From Obelidium mucronatum (Eukaryota > Chytridiomycota > Chytridiomycetes > Chytridiales > Chytriomycetaceae): 64,000 bases of DNA. The stretch spans positions 124,001-188,000 of the forward strand of contig JAIVFH010000055.1 of NCBI GenBank assembly GCA_025765595.1. The letters run 5' to 3'. Below the pieces are notes generated by a model. That model was not told the origin of the DNA, did not search any database, and saw nothing but the letters and a program-made list of their open reading frames with translations. Shown piece by piece: positions 30,202-39,959 of this stretch (position 1 is the stretch's first letter; every line of letters begins with the position of its first letter). The position numbers were made by a program, and so were the translations under genes.

Positions 30202-31391
30202 TTAACTGTAAAACTGTTCGACAACGCGTGGATGGCTTCTGTAGAGACCTCTCCAGGCCGTCCAACCAAACTCTTCTTGTTCTCCTGGAAACAAGTCTCC
30301 CTGTGGCACATCGCACACAATGGCTTTACTGCCCCGTTGCTGTCTCCATTCTGCCAAAATAATTGGATCTACCTCATCTTCCAAATTCAAAGGTCTCAAA
30401 CGCGCATTCAAGGCAGGCAAGCTGAACCACGCGATTGAAAATCTCGTTTCTTGATTTTCTGCACCAGAAGAAATGACGCGGTGTGTAGCAGCTTGTGCAA
30501 TACCGCCAGTCAGGTTTTCAATTTGTTGTCCAAAGTTGACCAGAATTGCGTTCGGGGTAAAAGGAACGGATACCCAATTTCCTTCAAAATCTTGGATTTG
30601 GAGCCCTTCTACGTTCGAAGTGGCCAGAAGAGTAAGCCTATAAATTAATGTTACAACTTATGCAAAGGTTGATGTTTCAGGCTTGAACAAACTCACCATC
30701 CTCCATCTTTATGCGCACCAACCCCTTGAGTCGTGTTGGGAGGTCTTTGAATTCCATCAACTACGTCTCCCACTGGATACCGAATTGTCTTCATTCGCGC
30801 AAACGGCAATGGTCCATAGCTTGACATCTTGTCTTCATCGCCGTCCAGGAATCGGCTCAATCGCCCCTTGGGAAGCCCGAGCGCCACCTCCAACGCGCGC
30901 GTAATATTCCTTGATATCTCGTCTGCTTTTCCGAACCAGTCCAGCACGATATCCCGATGCCCAGGCAAAACCGAGTCCGGCAGGAATTGGTTGCGGCCAA
31001 CCAGATTGAGAAACGGCTTCTCCGCAAACAGCTGCGGCGCAAAACGTTTGCGATCCAGTGGCGCGGCGTCGGTGGCAAAGTCGATCTGGTCGCGTAGATC
31101 AGTTTTGCTTTGCGTTGTTTCGTCGCCGAACTTTGCGAAGCCGCGGAAATGTCTTGAATTTGCCATGTCGATTTGGCGCCGAGTTTCGAGCGGAAGTTCG
31201 AAGAAGGCTTTTGTTGAGTCTAAGATCCGGGTCTGGGTTTCAGGGTCGGACAGGGGCGTGTTTGTTAGGGCAAAGAAGCCGAGGCCAAAGAGGGCTGCTT
31301 GAAGAGAGCGGATGAAGCTGAGAGAAGAGGGCGAAGATTCGTCATTGGGATTCCATAGGGAATAGTCGAGCTTGTGGATAAACTGGCTCAT
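30202..31391 (-). CDS. 2-oxoglutarate/Fe(II)-dependent dioxygenase (isopenicillin-N-synthase-like)
   Basis: Two exons, 31391-30697 and 30637-30202, with a 59-base intron that splits a Trp codon. The start MSQFIHKLDYSLWNP at 31391 is preferred over 31433 because the next gene ends at 31458. The N-terminal DIOX-N-like part shows ALFGLGFFALTNTPL and TRRQIDMANSRHFRGF. The Fe ligands are HKD in GVGAHKDGGW and the His in AATHRVIS; RFSIAWF supplies the 2-oxoglutarate-binding Arg-x-Ser. The GRNQFLPDSVLPGHRD segment is typical of fungal members. These enzymes hydroxylate or oxidise small molecules; the substrate cannot be inferred. No biosynthetic neighbours are seen. Confidence 0.85.
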
Positions 31392-31457
31392 GTTTTTTTG
31401 AATGACGCAATCAAGCATGACCATCTTTTCCACGATATGTTTATTCAGGCATCAATT

Positions 31458-32975
31458 TCAAAAACCAAGTTCCAAAAGCTTGAACGACAAAAGAAAAGCC
31501 ATATCCGCACGTGCTTTGCGCGTCGTTCCGTCGTACTTATCATCACCTGACAGCCGTTTCACTTCATCCAACATCCTATCTCCGTCATCCAACAAACCCA
31601 CTCTCTTGTCTGCCAAGAGAACATTGAACAGTTCAGTATGTGCCGCTTCGGCAGCATCCACAAGGCAATTCACGGGTGGAGTTACTTTTGCGCTTGTCAA
31701 GAGAAGCTTCACCATCTCCGCGTTACCCCGTTGACACGCTCCACGCAACGGTTCATTGTCGTGGACACTTGGATCAACTCGTTCATCATTCAAAAGAAGT
31801 CTGACGCTTTCGATAGACCCACTTGTCACAGCAGCGGAGATGGCGTAGTTGTTATTGGCAGCCGGGTTCACGCGTTCATCAGCCAATAGCACTGCAATGT
31901 GGGCACCACTGCCAGCTTCGGCAGCCTTTTGAATAGCGATATTGGGATCCACACGTGGGTCAGCAAGCAGCAGCATAAGGTTTTCCGCACTCCCGCAAGT
32001 AGCAACGTGAATCAAAGCCATGTTATCAAAAGCTGAAGGATCCACGCGTTTATCTGCAAGAAGAAGGGAGACTACCTCTGGTTTTGGTTTGTCTGTGAGG
32101 GCTTCTAGAAAAGCGTCGAATGCCCAAGAAGCGGTATACGGGCCTTCATCTTCAAGAAGAAATTTGACGACGTTTGGTCGATTGTGCTTGCAAGCGATTC
32201 TGAGGGAAAGGCGTCTTGCCGAGAAATCCACGTGTTTTTCGTGTAGCAGCATCTTGACAATCTTCTCATGTCCGCATTCCGATGCCATTCGAATTGGAGC
32301 ATCGGAATACTCATTCCAATTTCGGAATCTGAATGGGGATTCTCTTCCAGAATCCCTGGAACGATTCCATCCAGTTTTCAAGAGATGCTCCACCAAAGTC
32401 TCACTTCCAAGTCTACATGCTGTAATGAGAAAGTCGTTCGGCAACCGATTTCGGAGTGGGAATTCCGCGCGTCCACTTGACAAAAGCAGTTCAATAATTT
32501 GTCCCACCCCTTCAGGTTGATATTCAAGAGCCCATTCGAGAGCAAGAGCATCTCTTGCCTTAGGGTCCTCGGCTTCCCGAGTTAGCATGAATGAAACCAA
32601 GTCGATAATGCCGTAGGTAAACGAAGATTTAAGAATTTCAGTGTCGTTCATCTTTCCAGCGAAAAACTCGCGGTAGATTGCCTGTACATATGACTTTGGT
32701 ATTAGGTGCCAATCGTTGTGAGTAGCCTGTCCCTCGACCACCCACAACTCCTTAATATCCTTGAGGAAGTCCCAAACAGAAAGATTACCAGAGATGGAAT
32801 ATTTCCATCTGAAATGGCGCCTCGTGAAGGAGACGCCGCCCAAGAGGAAAGGCGCCAGTAGATGTTTAGAGGCGAGCGCGACGCGTTTTAGGTTGGCATC
32901 AATGGGAAGACGGATTAGAATTGACGCGATGAGCTCCGAAGGAACATCGCGCAAGGTGATGGAGGCAGCTGTCAT
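31458..32975 (-). CDS. F-box-like/ankyrin repeat protein, subfamily I copy 1 (intact)
   Basis: Single exon, 505 aa from MTAASITLRD at 32975. The N-terminus VPSELIASILIRLPIDANLK resembles an F-box helix pair and is conserved in all subfamily I members. The rest is a series of ankyrin-type repeats of about 33 residues, seen as SENLMLLLADPRVDPN, GAHIAVLLADERVNPA, IESVRLLLNDERVDPS and NAEMVKLLLTSAKVTP. Each has the pattern LLxDxRVxP in place of the classic ankyrin loop. Likely a protein-binding adaptor; partners unknown. It is nearly colinear with the genes at 33390 (frameshifted) and 49706 (intact, opposite strand). Confidence 0.82.
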   Translation of the reverse strand: MTAASITLRDVPSELIASILIRLPIDANLKRVALASKHLLAPFLLGGVSFTRRHFRWKYSISGNLSVWDFLKDIKELWVVEGQATHNDWHLIPKSYVQAIYREFFAGKMNDTEILKSSFTYGIIDLVSFMLTREAEDPKARDALALEWALEYQPEGVGQIIELLLSSGRAEFPLRNRLPNDFLITACRLGSETLVEHLLKTGWNRSRDSGRESPFRFRNWNEYSDAPIRMASECGHEKIVKMLLHEKHVDFSARRLSLRIACKHNRPNVVKFLLEDEGPYTASWAFDAFLEALTDKPKPEVVSLLLADKRVDPSAFDNMALIHVATCGSAENLMLLLADPRVDPNIAIQKAAEAGSGAHIAVLLADERVNPAANNNYAISAAVTSGSIESVRLLLNDERVDPSVHDNEPLRGACQRGNAEMVKLLLTSAKVTPPVNCLVDAAEAAHTELFNVLLADKRVGLLDDGDRMLDEVKRLSGDDKYDGTTRKARADMAFLLSFKLLELGF

Positions 32976-33177
32976 TATTTGCACAACAATTTCAATAAAA
33001 CCAGGGTATCCAAAATACAGCTATTCCATTTACTTGATTTGGAAAAACGAGATAATTATAAAAGAAGTACCTGATAGCGCACAAATGATGAAAACTGCAT
33101 AGTACGGGATGCTTCAAAGATCCACTGCTTGTAGCGAGCGAATGAAAGCCGAGAGAGGAGTTCATAGGGAATAATAG

Positions 33178-33360
33178 ACCTTATCTCTACCAACACAACA
33201 CCAGCTCCAGCAACAACTCCAACTTCCCTACCAGCAATATTATCCTCCAGCTAATGTATACCAAGGATTTTATGGCCCGCACAGGGGGCACAGCATGCAA
33301 CATTTTCCGCAACAATATTCCCAAGATCCCAATCTCCGGCAGTCGAGCGTGAAACTGTGA
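33178..33360 (+). pseudogene. Orphan Q/Y/P-rich exon fragment
   Basis: A 60-codon open stretch on the plus strand, starting just after an AG at 33176-33177 and ending at TGA 33358-33360. It reads LPTQHQLQQQLQLPYQQYY, then PPANVYQGFYGPHRG, HSMQHFPQQYSQDP, LRQSSVKL. The strong Q/Y/P bias and lack of such composition nearby suggest the last exon of a real gene. No upstream exons or start are visible between the two ankyrin genes. Probably a relic left by rearrangement. Confidence 0.4.
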
Positions 33361-33389
33361 AAGTAAAATCATAAATGTATTTCAAACCA

Positions 33390-34956
33390 TCAGATCTCAT
33401 TAGCGAATTCAACATGTCTACAACGAATTCGATCATCCAGCAGTATAGCGTATTCCATATCCGCCAGCGCGTCGCTTATCTCTTTCAAGTTGATGTCGAG
33501 CTGTAACGCTCTCAATTCATTTAAGACCCACCCCTCTTCAGCCACAAGATCCACTCTCTTGTCTGCCAAGAGAACTTTAAAAATTTCGGTATTCCCCACT
33601 TTTGCAGCATCCACAAGACAGTTCGCGGGAGACGCCATTTTGGGGCATGTCAAGAGAAGCTGAACCATTTCCATGTTACCCCGCTGACACGCTCGACGCA
33701 ACGGTTCATTGTCGTTGACGCTTGGATCCACTCGCTCATCCTTCAAAAGAAGTCTGACGCTTTCGAAGGACCCATATTTCACAGCAGCGGAGATGGCGTA
33801 GTTGTTGTTGGCAGTTGGGTTCACGCGTTCATCAGCCAATAACGCTGCAATATTTGCATGATTACCAGCGTCGGCAGCCTTTTGAATAGCGATATTGGGA
33901 TCCACGCGTGGGTCAGCAAGCAACAGCATTAGGTTTTCCGCACTCCCGAGAGAAACAGCTTGAGCCAACGCAAGGTTATCAAAAGCTGTAGGATCCACGC
34001 GATCATCTGCAAGAAGAAGGGAAACTACTTCTGGTTTTGGTTTGCCCGTCAAGGCTTGGAGCAAAGCTTTGAATGCCTCAGTAGGGTGATGTGAGCCTTC
34101 ATCATCAAGAAGAAGTTTCACGACTTTTGGCCGATTGTGTTGGCAAGCGTTTATGAGGTACGGTGAGGGCAAGGCTCCTTGCCGAGGGATCCACGTGTTT
34201 GTCGTCTAGCAGCATCTTGACAATCTTCTCATGTCCGCATTCCGCTGCCATTCGAATGAGCGCATTGCAGTCGTCATTCCGATATTGGAATCCAAATGAA
34301 GATTGTAATCCGAATGAGTATTGGAATCCGAATGAGGAATCCATGGAACGATTCCCTCCAGTTTTCAAGAGATGCCCCACCAAAGTCTCACTTCCAAGTC
34401 TACATGCTGTTGTGAGAAAGTCCCTCGGCAACCGATTTGGGGGTGGGAATTCCGCTCGACCACTTGACAAAAGCAGCTCAATAATTTCTCCCACACCCTC
34501 AGGTTGATATTTAAGAGCCAATTGGAGAGCAATAGCATCTCTTGTTTTAGGGTCCTCGGCTTCTTGAGTTAGCATGAATGATGCTAGGTCGACATTGCCG
34601 TAACTGATGGCGGATATAAGAATGTCAATGTCCGAATAACCAGCAAAGAACTCGCTGTAAATTGCTTGTTGATATGATTTTGGCATTTTAGGCCCATCGT
34701 CGTTGGCGAACTCTCTCGCTGCCCAACGCGCCTTAATTTCCTTCAGAAAGTCCCAGATAGACTCGGTAATCGAAATGGAATATTTCCATCTGAGGTGGCG
34801 CCTTCTGAAGGAGACGCCACCCAAGAGGAAAGGTGCCAGTAGCTGCTTGAAAGCCAGCGCAACGCTTTTCAGGTTGGCATCGATAGGAAGATACATCAAT
34901 ATTTCCGGGATGAGCTCAGAAGGAATATTGCCAAAGTTGATTGCGGCTGTTGCCAT
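33390..34956 (-). pseudogene. F-box-like/ankyrin protein, subfamily I copy 2, frameshifted
   Basis: Paralogue of the gene at 31458. It starts at 34956 with MATAAINFGNIPSELIPEIL and keeps the same order: F-box-like helices, LGGVSFRRRHLRWKYSIS, then ankyrin-type repeats. After HVDPSARSLALT the frame shifts at about 34155-34172. The paralogous sequence INACQHNRPKVVKLLLDDEG resumes one frame over and runs to the stop at 33390 with the usual LLADERVNP repeats. There is no intron at the switch. A short insertion near 34265-34340 (repeats of SSFGFQYS / SFGLQ) comes from a minisatellite of about 15 bases. One-base indel decay of a recent duplicate is the simplest reading. Confidence 0.8.
34265..34345. 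repeat. Short in-gene minisatellite (GAATCCGAATGA-like units)
   Basis: The bases GGAATCCAAATGAAG, TAATCCGAATGAGTATT, GGAATCCGAATGAGG repeat imperfectly inside the ankyrin pseudogene. They encode SFGFQYS-like repeats absent from the paralogues. Confidence 0.5.
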
Positions 34957-35133
34957 GCCTGGATTTTTCGGTATTATTAAATATCTATATAAGCGTATCC
35001 AACAAGCGTGTTTACAGAATTAACTTATGCTATTCAATTTTACTTGATTTTGAAACGAGATACAGGGAAATAATCGGATAGTATACAAATAATGAAGATG
35101 CTGCGGTTGATAAATAATAGCACAGGAAAATGA

Positions 35134-36210
35134 TCAAAGATCCACGTCTTGTAACCATACATGGCACAATACTTGGTGAACAGAAATACGTTGAGTGGGA
35201 TCAACCATACACATTTTATGCAAAAGGTCCCAGCCCTCTTGATCTAGCTCCGAAATTCCAGTGATTGGGTATCTGCCATCGTCTTGTGCAAGAATCTCGT
35301 CATATTTGGTAAAAACGCGACTTTGAGCAGGAGCTGAGACTCCTTTATCATTCAAGAGACTAAATAGAACCATTCCGAGTGCAAAAACATCGCTGCAACG
35401 GCCGTCGAGTTCCTGTGCATCAAAGGGGGAATCTTCAAGGAATTCCGTCGGTGAGATGGCACGCGTTCCATATGAATTGATGCCACCAGCAAACTCTCTC
35501 GAGTGACCAAAGTCCGCTAGACGTATATTAGTGACAGCATCTTGCGTTTGATCAACCAGAATGTTTTCACACTTGACATCACCATGGTAGTACCCTTGCT
35601 CGTGTAATGCAGAGAGCGCTGAGGCCGTTTGCTTAATAATTCTCTTTACAGGTTCTAGTGGCAGCAAGGAGTGGCCCTCCACTTGGAATATATGTGTGCG
35701 AGCCGCCAGAGCGTAGGCCCACAGATCGCTGGAGCCGTCGACGATGGGCAGCGAGTGTGCCACGGTGCGGTTCCTGCAGCGCGTGGTAAACACGACGGGC
35801 GGCAGTGGCAGGGCGCGGGCAGCGCAGGCGGTGACAGTGTCGAGCCAGGCGGCGCCGAACAGCTCGGTGACCAGGTAGAAGTGGTTTCTGTCCTGCCAGT
35901 CGGCGAGCGAGCGCACGATGAACGGCGCTGCGACGCGCCGCAGCACAGCGACTTCCGGCGGCGGCCGCGCGTCGATGCCGCCGGCGCGCCGCTTGTAGAT
36001 GATTTTGATGGCCACGCCCGCGCGCGCGTCGGCGCAATGCGCGGCGAGGACGACGCCGTTCGCGCCGAACCCTACGATTTTGCGGACACGAAAACGTTCG
36101 GCGAACAATTCGCCGTTCGCCGCAAACGCGTTGGCGACGGCGGCGCGCGCCTTTTCCTGCACCGAAAGGCCGTCGTAGAGGCAGCGGCTGTTTGAAGGGG
36201 GGTGGCCCAT
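35134..36210 (-). CDS. HGD-type protein kinase, copy 9 (detached from the array)
   Basis: Single exon, 358 aa, complete but with a short N-terminus (MGHPPSNSRCLYDGLS). Landmarks: QEKARAAVANAFA, VGFGANGVVLAA, VAIKIIYK, FYLVTELFGAAWL, insertion ending SSDLWAYALAAR, VEGHSLLPL, YYHGDVKCENILV, LADFGHSRE, YGTRAISPTEFL, DGRCSDVFALGMVLFSLL and MCMVDPTQRISV. All catalytic residues are present. The APE-equivalent reads SPTEF. The N-lobe and insertion (35720-36180) are extremely GC-rich, like copy 8. It lies 12 kb beyond the main array on the same strand, separated by the GST, F-box and ankyrin genes. Confidence 0.9.
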   Translation of the reverse strand: MGHPPSNSRCLYDGLSVQEKARAAVANAFAANGELFAERFRVRKIVGFGANGVVLAAHCADARAGVAIKIIYKRRAGGIDARPPPEVAVLRRVAAPFIVRSLADWQDRNHFYLVTELFGAAWLDTVTACAARALPLPPVVFTTRCRNRTVAHSLPIVDGSSDLWAYALAARTHIFQVEGHSLLPLEPVKRIIKQTASALSALHEQGYYHGDVKCENILVDQTQDAVTNIRLADFGHSREFAGGINSYGTRAISPTEFLEDSPFDAQELDGRCSDVFALGMVLFSLLNDKGVSAPAQSRVFTKYDEILAQDDGRYPITGISELDQEGWDLLHKMCMVDPTQRISVHQVLCHVWLQDVDL

Positions 36211-36827
36211 TGCTGTGTGGTTTGAGATGCCAGAGTGAGTTGTGGGCGGATGCAGAGGGTCTGAGGCTGAACACTAAGAACTGCCGGCTTTTATCAATGC
36301 GGATTTTGGTGATGATTTCATTCAAGGCTGGTGGAGGGTGGCGCCGTTGTGGCAGTTCCAAAGACACATTCTCCACCCCAAAACAAGGTACAAGTCGTAC
36401 TGGGCATCAAAATGGAAAACAACCCGCAAACATGATCACGACATTGGCGTGCACCACATTGAGAAAGTTGTTTTCAAGAAGTTCAGTGACCACACAAACC
36501 ATTGTCTGAAAACAGTGAAAAGTGGAGCTGGATTTGAGTTAGACACCAATTCAAAAAATCTTGGCGTAGGGATCTGAGTCTAAATACTGGTGTTCTTGTG
36601 TCTGAGCCCTCAGTCTTCCCAGCACAGTAACTAGCATAGACATTAGAGGAGATTAGTGTTGGAACTTCAAGTTGGTCTTTTGTTGAACAACCGACTTCAT
36701 GATTAGTAGTAGCGATCTCGCAGCGAGTGGAGAATTTTAATTCTAAAGCAGACTCGCATCTGAATGTGAGTTACGTGATACTGATGAATGTGTTGGTTCT
36801 GTTGGTTTTAAAATAGGATCAAAAAGA
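36211..36827. other. Spacer between kinase copy 9 and an ankyrin gene
   Basis: Divergent intergenic region of about 600 bases. A GATAAAAG-like TATA candidate for kinase copy 9 lies near 36296 on the minus strand. No further gene or repeat is supported. Confidence 0.4.
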
Positions 36828-38354
36828 ATGATAGAAATCCCACTTGAAGTTTCTAGACTTATCGTCCAACACCTCCCAGTCGACAAACACTTGAAATCAG
36901 TTGGATTCGCCAGTAATTCTTTCGGCATTCATGTTTTCTCGAGCCACTACTCTGCAAACTGCCACTTTGCCCAATGGAAAAACCTCGCACTTAACCACAA
37001 AATCTTCATAGCCCTTGAAATATCGGCCACAGCCTGGAACTCCCTTCCATTCATTTATAAATGCGCTTTTTACAACAACTGCTTCTTGGCTGGTGGAGAC
37101 CACCGGAGTTGGTACTTGAACCCAATAACAAGGAGTTTAGGATTGAGGCTGCACAACCACTTTAAAGTCAGCAATCCAAGATATTCATATGACTATCATT
37201 ATGTTTGTGCTGCTACGACATTTGGTCTCTTGGAAGTTGTCCAAGATTGTGCTACAGGGTTATCGCTCAACCCAAGTTTTGATTTGACAGACTCATTACC
37301 TCGTCTCATCAAATTAGCCCTTGACCGAAACCATTCTGATTTGGTTCGATTCTTGATAAATCTCGACTGTTTTGATCCTACTGCGAGTGGCGGGAAAGTC
37401 CTTATCTATCTGGTAGAAAAGAATCAAGTGGACTTTGTGGAAAAGATTCTTCAAGATTCACGAACGGATAGGACTCTCTTGAACGTCTGTATGCAGTCTC
37501 TATTTTCTGCCATTGAGAATGGGCATTTGGCAGTGATTCAATGCCTGATGGAGGATCCTCGTATTCGGACATGGGAACAAGAGTTAAACTCTGCTTGCTG
37601 TCATGCTCTCAACAGATACTACTTTAAGTGGCCAATCGCTCAATATTTTCTCGGTTTGGACGGTTTTGACCCTTCCGCCAATTGTGGTACAGCTCTCGCT
37701 GCAGCCTGCTCCGCTGGACACGTGGGGCTTGTTCGTACCTTTCTACAAGATCCACGCGTCAATCCAACTGATTGTCCAAGATGTATTGAATCTGCGGCGG
37801 CAAATGGGCATGTTGATATTCTTCAAATATTGCTGGAAGATGGGCGAGCAGACCCTAACAAGCCATATAATTCCTCTTCATATCTCTATGCAATTTATGA
37901 TGAATTTTTGGAAGTTGTGCGTCTCTTGTTGATGGATGGAAGAGCAAGTCCCTCTCAGTACGGACCAGGACTCATTCGCATGGCAGTAGAATTCGGAGAC
38001 TTGGAAATCCTGAATAAACTGCTTCTCGATGAACGTGTCAACCCAAAAGCTGCAATGTCTGACGTTGTGGGGCTCTGGAAATGAGCTGACAAGCATGCTC
38101 CCATAATGAAACGCCTTTTATTGGATCCCCGAGTGGATCCTAGGCCTTTGATACTTGAAGCCAATGTGGATTGGTTTCTTGAGGTCGCCGATATTCTTTC
38201 TCAGGACTCTAGATTGAGTCCAAATGAAATAGAAACTGTTGTTGAGCTGAAAGCGAGCGTATCAGAGTTTCACAGTGGCGGAGATGCCAATCGTAACGAG
38301 TCTCGGGCAAATGACATTCTTCAACGCATAGTTAAACAGCTCAAATTGAAATGA
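36828..38354 (+). pseudogene. F-box-like/ankyrin protein, subfamily II copy 1, in-frame stop
   Basis: The frame from MIEIPLEVSRLIVQHLPVD runs 418 codons to a TGA at 38082-38084, then stays open in the same frame to 38354. The part after the stop, IMKRLLLDPRVDPRPLILEA and NVDWFLEVADILSQDSRL, is closely matched in the paralogue at 39960, so the ancestral protein continued. Repeats have the form LLEDGRADPN and LLLDERVNPK, ankyrin-like. The N-terminal half (HSANCHFAQWK-like and TAWNSLPFIYKCAFYNN segments) is specific to subfamily II. It is a premature stop of a recent duplicate, unless the stop is read through or is an error. Confidence 0.8.
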
Positions 38355-38499
38355 TGCAGTTCGCAGAAGTCTATAGTTTCGATGTTGCGAGAATGGGAGC
38401 AGTCTGAATCCTCCCAAGCTTTTGAATAAATGAACATGATACTGACTTGAAGTGATATCGACGTAACACATATTTTTATTGAATTAATAATTCGTATTT

Positions 38500-39497
38500 T
38501 CAATCGTCGTAATCATCTTCGTTCATTTGACTACTTTGCCTTTGCACGGTAGGAAGAACTGGCATCATTGGATTCTGCATCATCAAGGGTTGTCCGCCTC
38601 CACCCATCATCATATTCCCAGCACCCATCATTCCCATGAAACCACCAGGTGTGTTGAAATTCATTCCCATGTTCATTCCCGTATTCATTCCCATGTTCAT
38701 GTTCATGTTCATCATGCCCGGGTTGAAAGAACCCGATGCCGTTGCTGCTCCCATTCCACCAAACATGAACGGTGCTGGTGCTGGTGCGCCACCGAAACCC
38801 ATTCCCATTTGGGGTTGAAATTGCTGCTGATGTTGTTGTTGTTGCTGTTGCTGAAAAGTAGCTGGCGCTGAGGGTATCATAGCTGGCTTTGGTTTCTCTT
38901 CAAGGTTTGGTTTCTATCAGAAAAAAAAAATAATAAGCCAAAGCACGAACGTAACAAGTAGATGCATCAATAAACCTTTGGAATAATCTGATAGTTGACA
39001 CCCGTCAACGTGTTTCTTTCAGGAGGGATTCGAAGCCCAGCTTTTTCAGCAATCAGAGGAAGTGGTGCCACGTTTTTCACTTCAGCGATTCCAGCCAACA
39101 CCTTATATCTAAAGTTAAATAAAAGGAAAACATTCATAGAATTTTTTTTATGAATGCAGACCTCTTTGGACGGTACGCCAGTGAATGAATGAGTCAGTTT
39201 CCCTTCCACAGCCAGTCGCACATCGTCTACATCAACCTCGGTTCTTCCCGCATGTTCCGCAAACAACTGAGCGTCTCCAACTACATCTAAAGTATATCCT
39301 AAAAAAGATGTGTTTCAATGCCAGAGTTTCTTTCTGAGTCTGAAGAAAAATAAAACTAAACTGTGCATGAAGTCGATCAACTGAGGAAGCACTGCTGGCT
39401 GGTAATCATTCACATCCATTGCTTGCATAATCAGAGAAATAAGTTTCGCATTTCGCGGAAGTTCGAGCGGATCTTGGTGTCCTTCGCCGTCAGTCAT
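38500..39497 (-). CDS. TAF9: TFIID/SAGA subunit TAF9
   Basis: TAF9 is a histone-fold subunit of TFIID and SAGA that pairs with TAF6. Four exons fit in phase: 39497-39362, 39298-39162, 39101-38976 and 38913-38500 (270 aa), with introns of 60-63 bases. The histone fold is visible as LPRNAKLISLIMQAMDVNDY, VLPQLIDFMHRYTLDVVGDA and EVDVDDVRLAVEGKLTHSF. Next comes EVLAGIAEVKNVAPLPLI and IPPERNTLTGVNYQIIPK, the conserved TAF9 C-terminal motif. Unusually, it ends with a roughly 130-residue Q-, G- and Met-rich tail (repeats of MNMNMG and GMN) finishing NEDDYDD. It is divergently paired with the inhibitor gene starting 16-49 bases away. Confidence 0.92.
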
Positions 39498-39513
39498 TAA
39501 ATCGACTTAAAAA

Positions 39514-39885
39514 ATGGATTTAAATAATATAAACAGTAAAAAAACAATGCATGAAATCCAAGTGCCAGAATCAGGCCGATCGGAAAGACTCGAAACTTCT
39601 CTCTCAAGAAGCGTTAATGAATTTGCTGTGCTCTTGAATGGAAATCAGTCAACCGGGTACTGCTGGGAACTCGCTGATACCCCACTATCATTGGGAGTTC
39701 GCCCAGTCAGCAACGAATACGTGTCGCACCAGGATCGGCAAATGGATGGATCTGGAGGAATTCATCGCTTTGTATTCAGGATCTCCGATTCGTCTCTCAA
39801 AGAATTCTCTCTTGCGTTTGCTTACAAACGATCGTGGGAGCCAGAACCAATCAAAACACAGACTGTTTGCGTGACTATTGAATAA
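39514..39885 (+). CDS. Chagasin-type cysteine peptidase inhibitor (MEROPS I42 family)
   Basis: Small protein of 123 aa, or 112 from the second Met at 39547. The three inhibitory loops of the chagasin/ICP family are recognisable: NQSTGYCWEL (canonical NPTTGY), DGSGGIHRFVF (GxGG) and KRSWEP (RPW-type). These loops insert into the active site of papain-like peptidases. Beta-strand spacing between the loops fits the Ig-like fold. There is no clear signal peptide, so a cytosolic role is likely. The family is best known from protozoa and bacteria; I do not recall it as usual in fungi. It is divergent from TAF9, so the two share a promoter of at most about 50 bases. Confidence 0.75.
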   Translation: MDLNNINSKKTMHEIQVPESGRSERLETSLSRSVNEFAVLLNGNQSTGYCWELADTPLSLGVRPVSNEYVSHQDRQMDGSGGIHRFVFRISDSSLKEFSLAFAYKRSWEPEPIKTQTVCVTIE

Positions 39886-39959
39886 AAAAGACGATCTATT
39901 CTCACGACTCTTATAATTTCTCTTAAAAGTATTACTATTCAAAATCTTAAAACAAAAAC

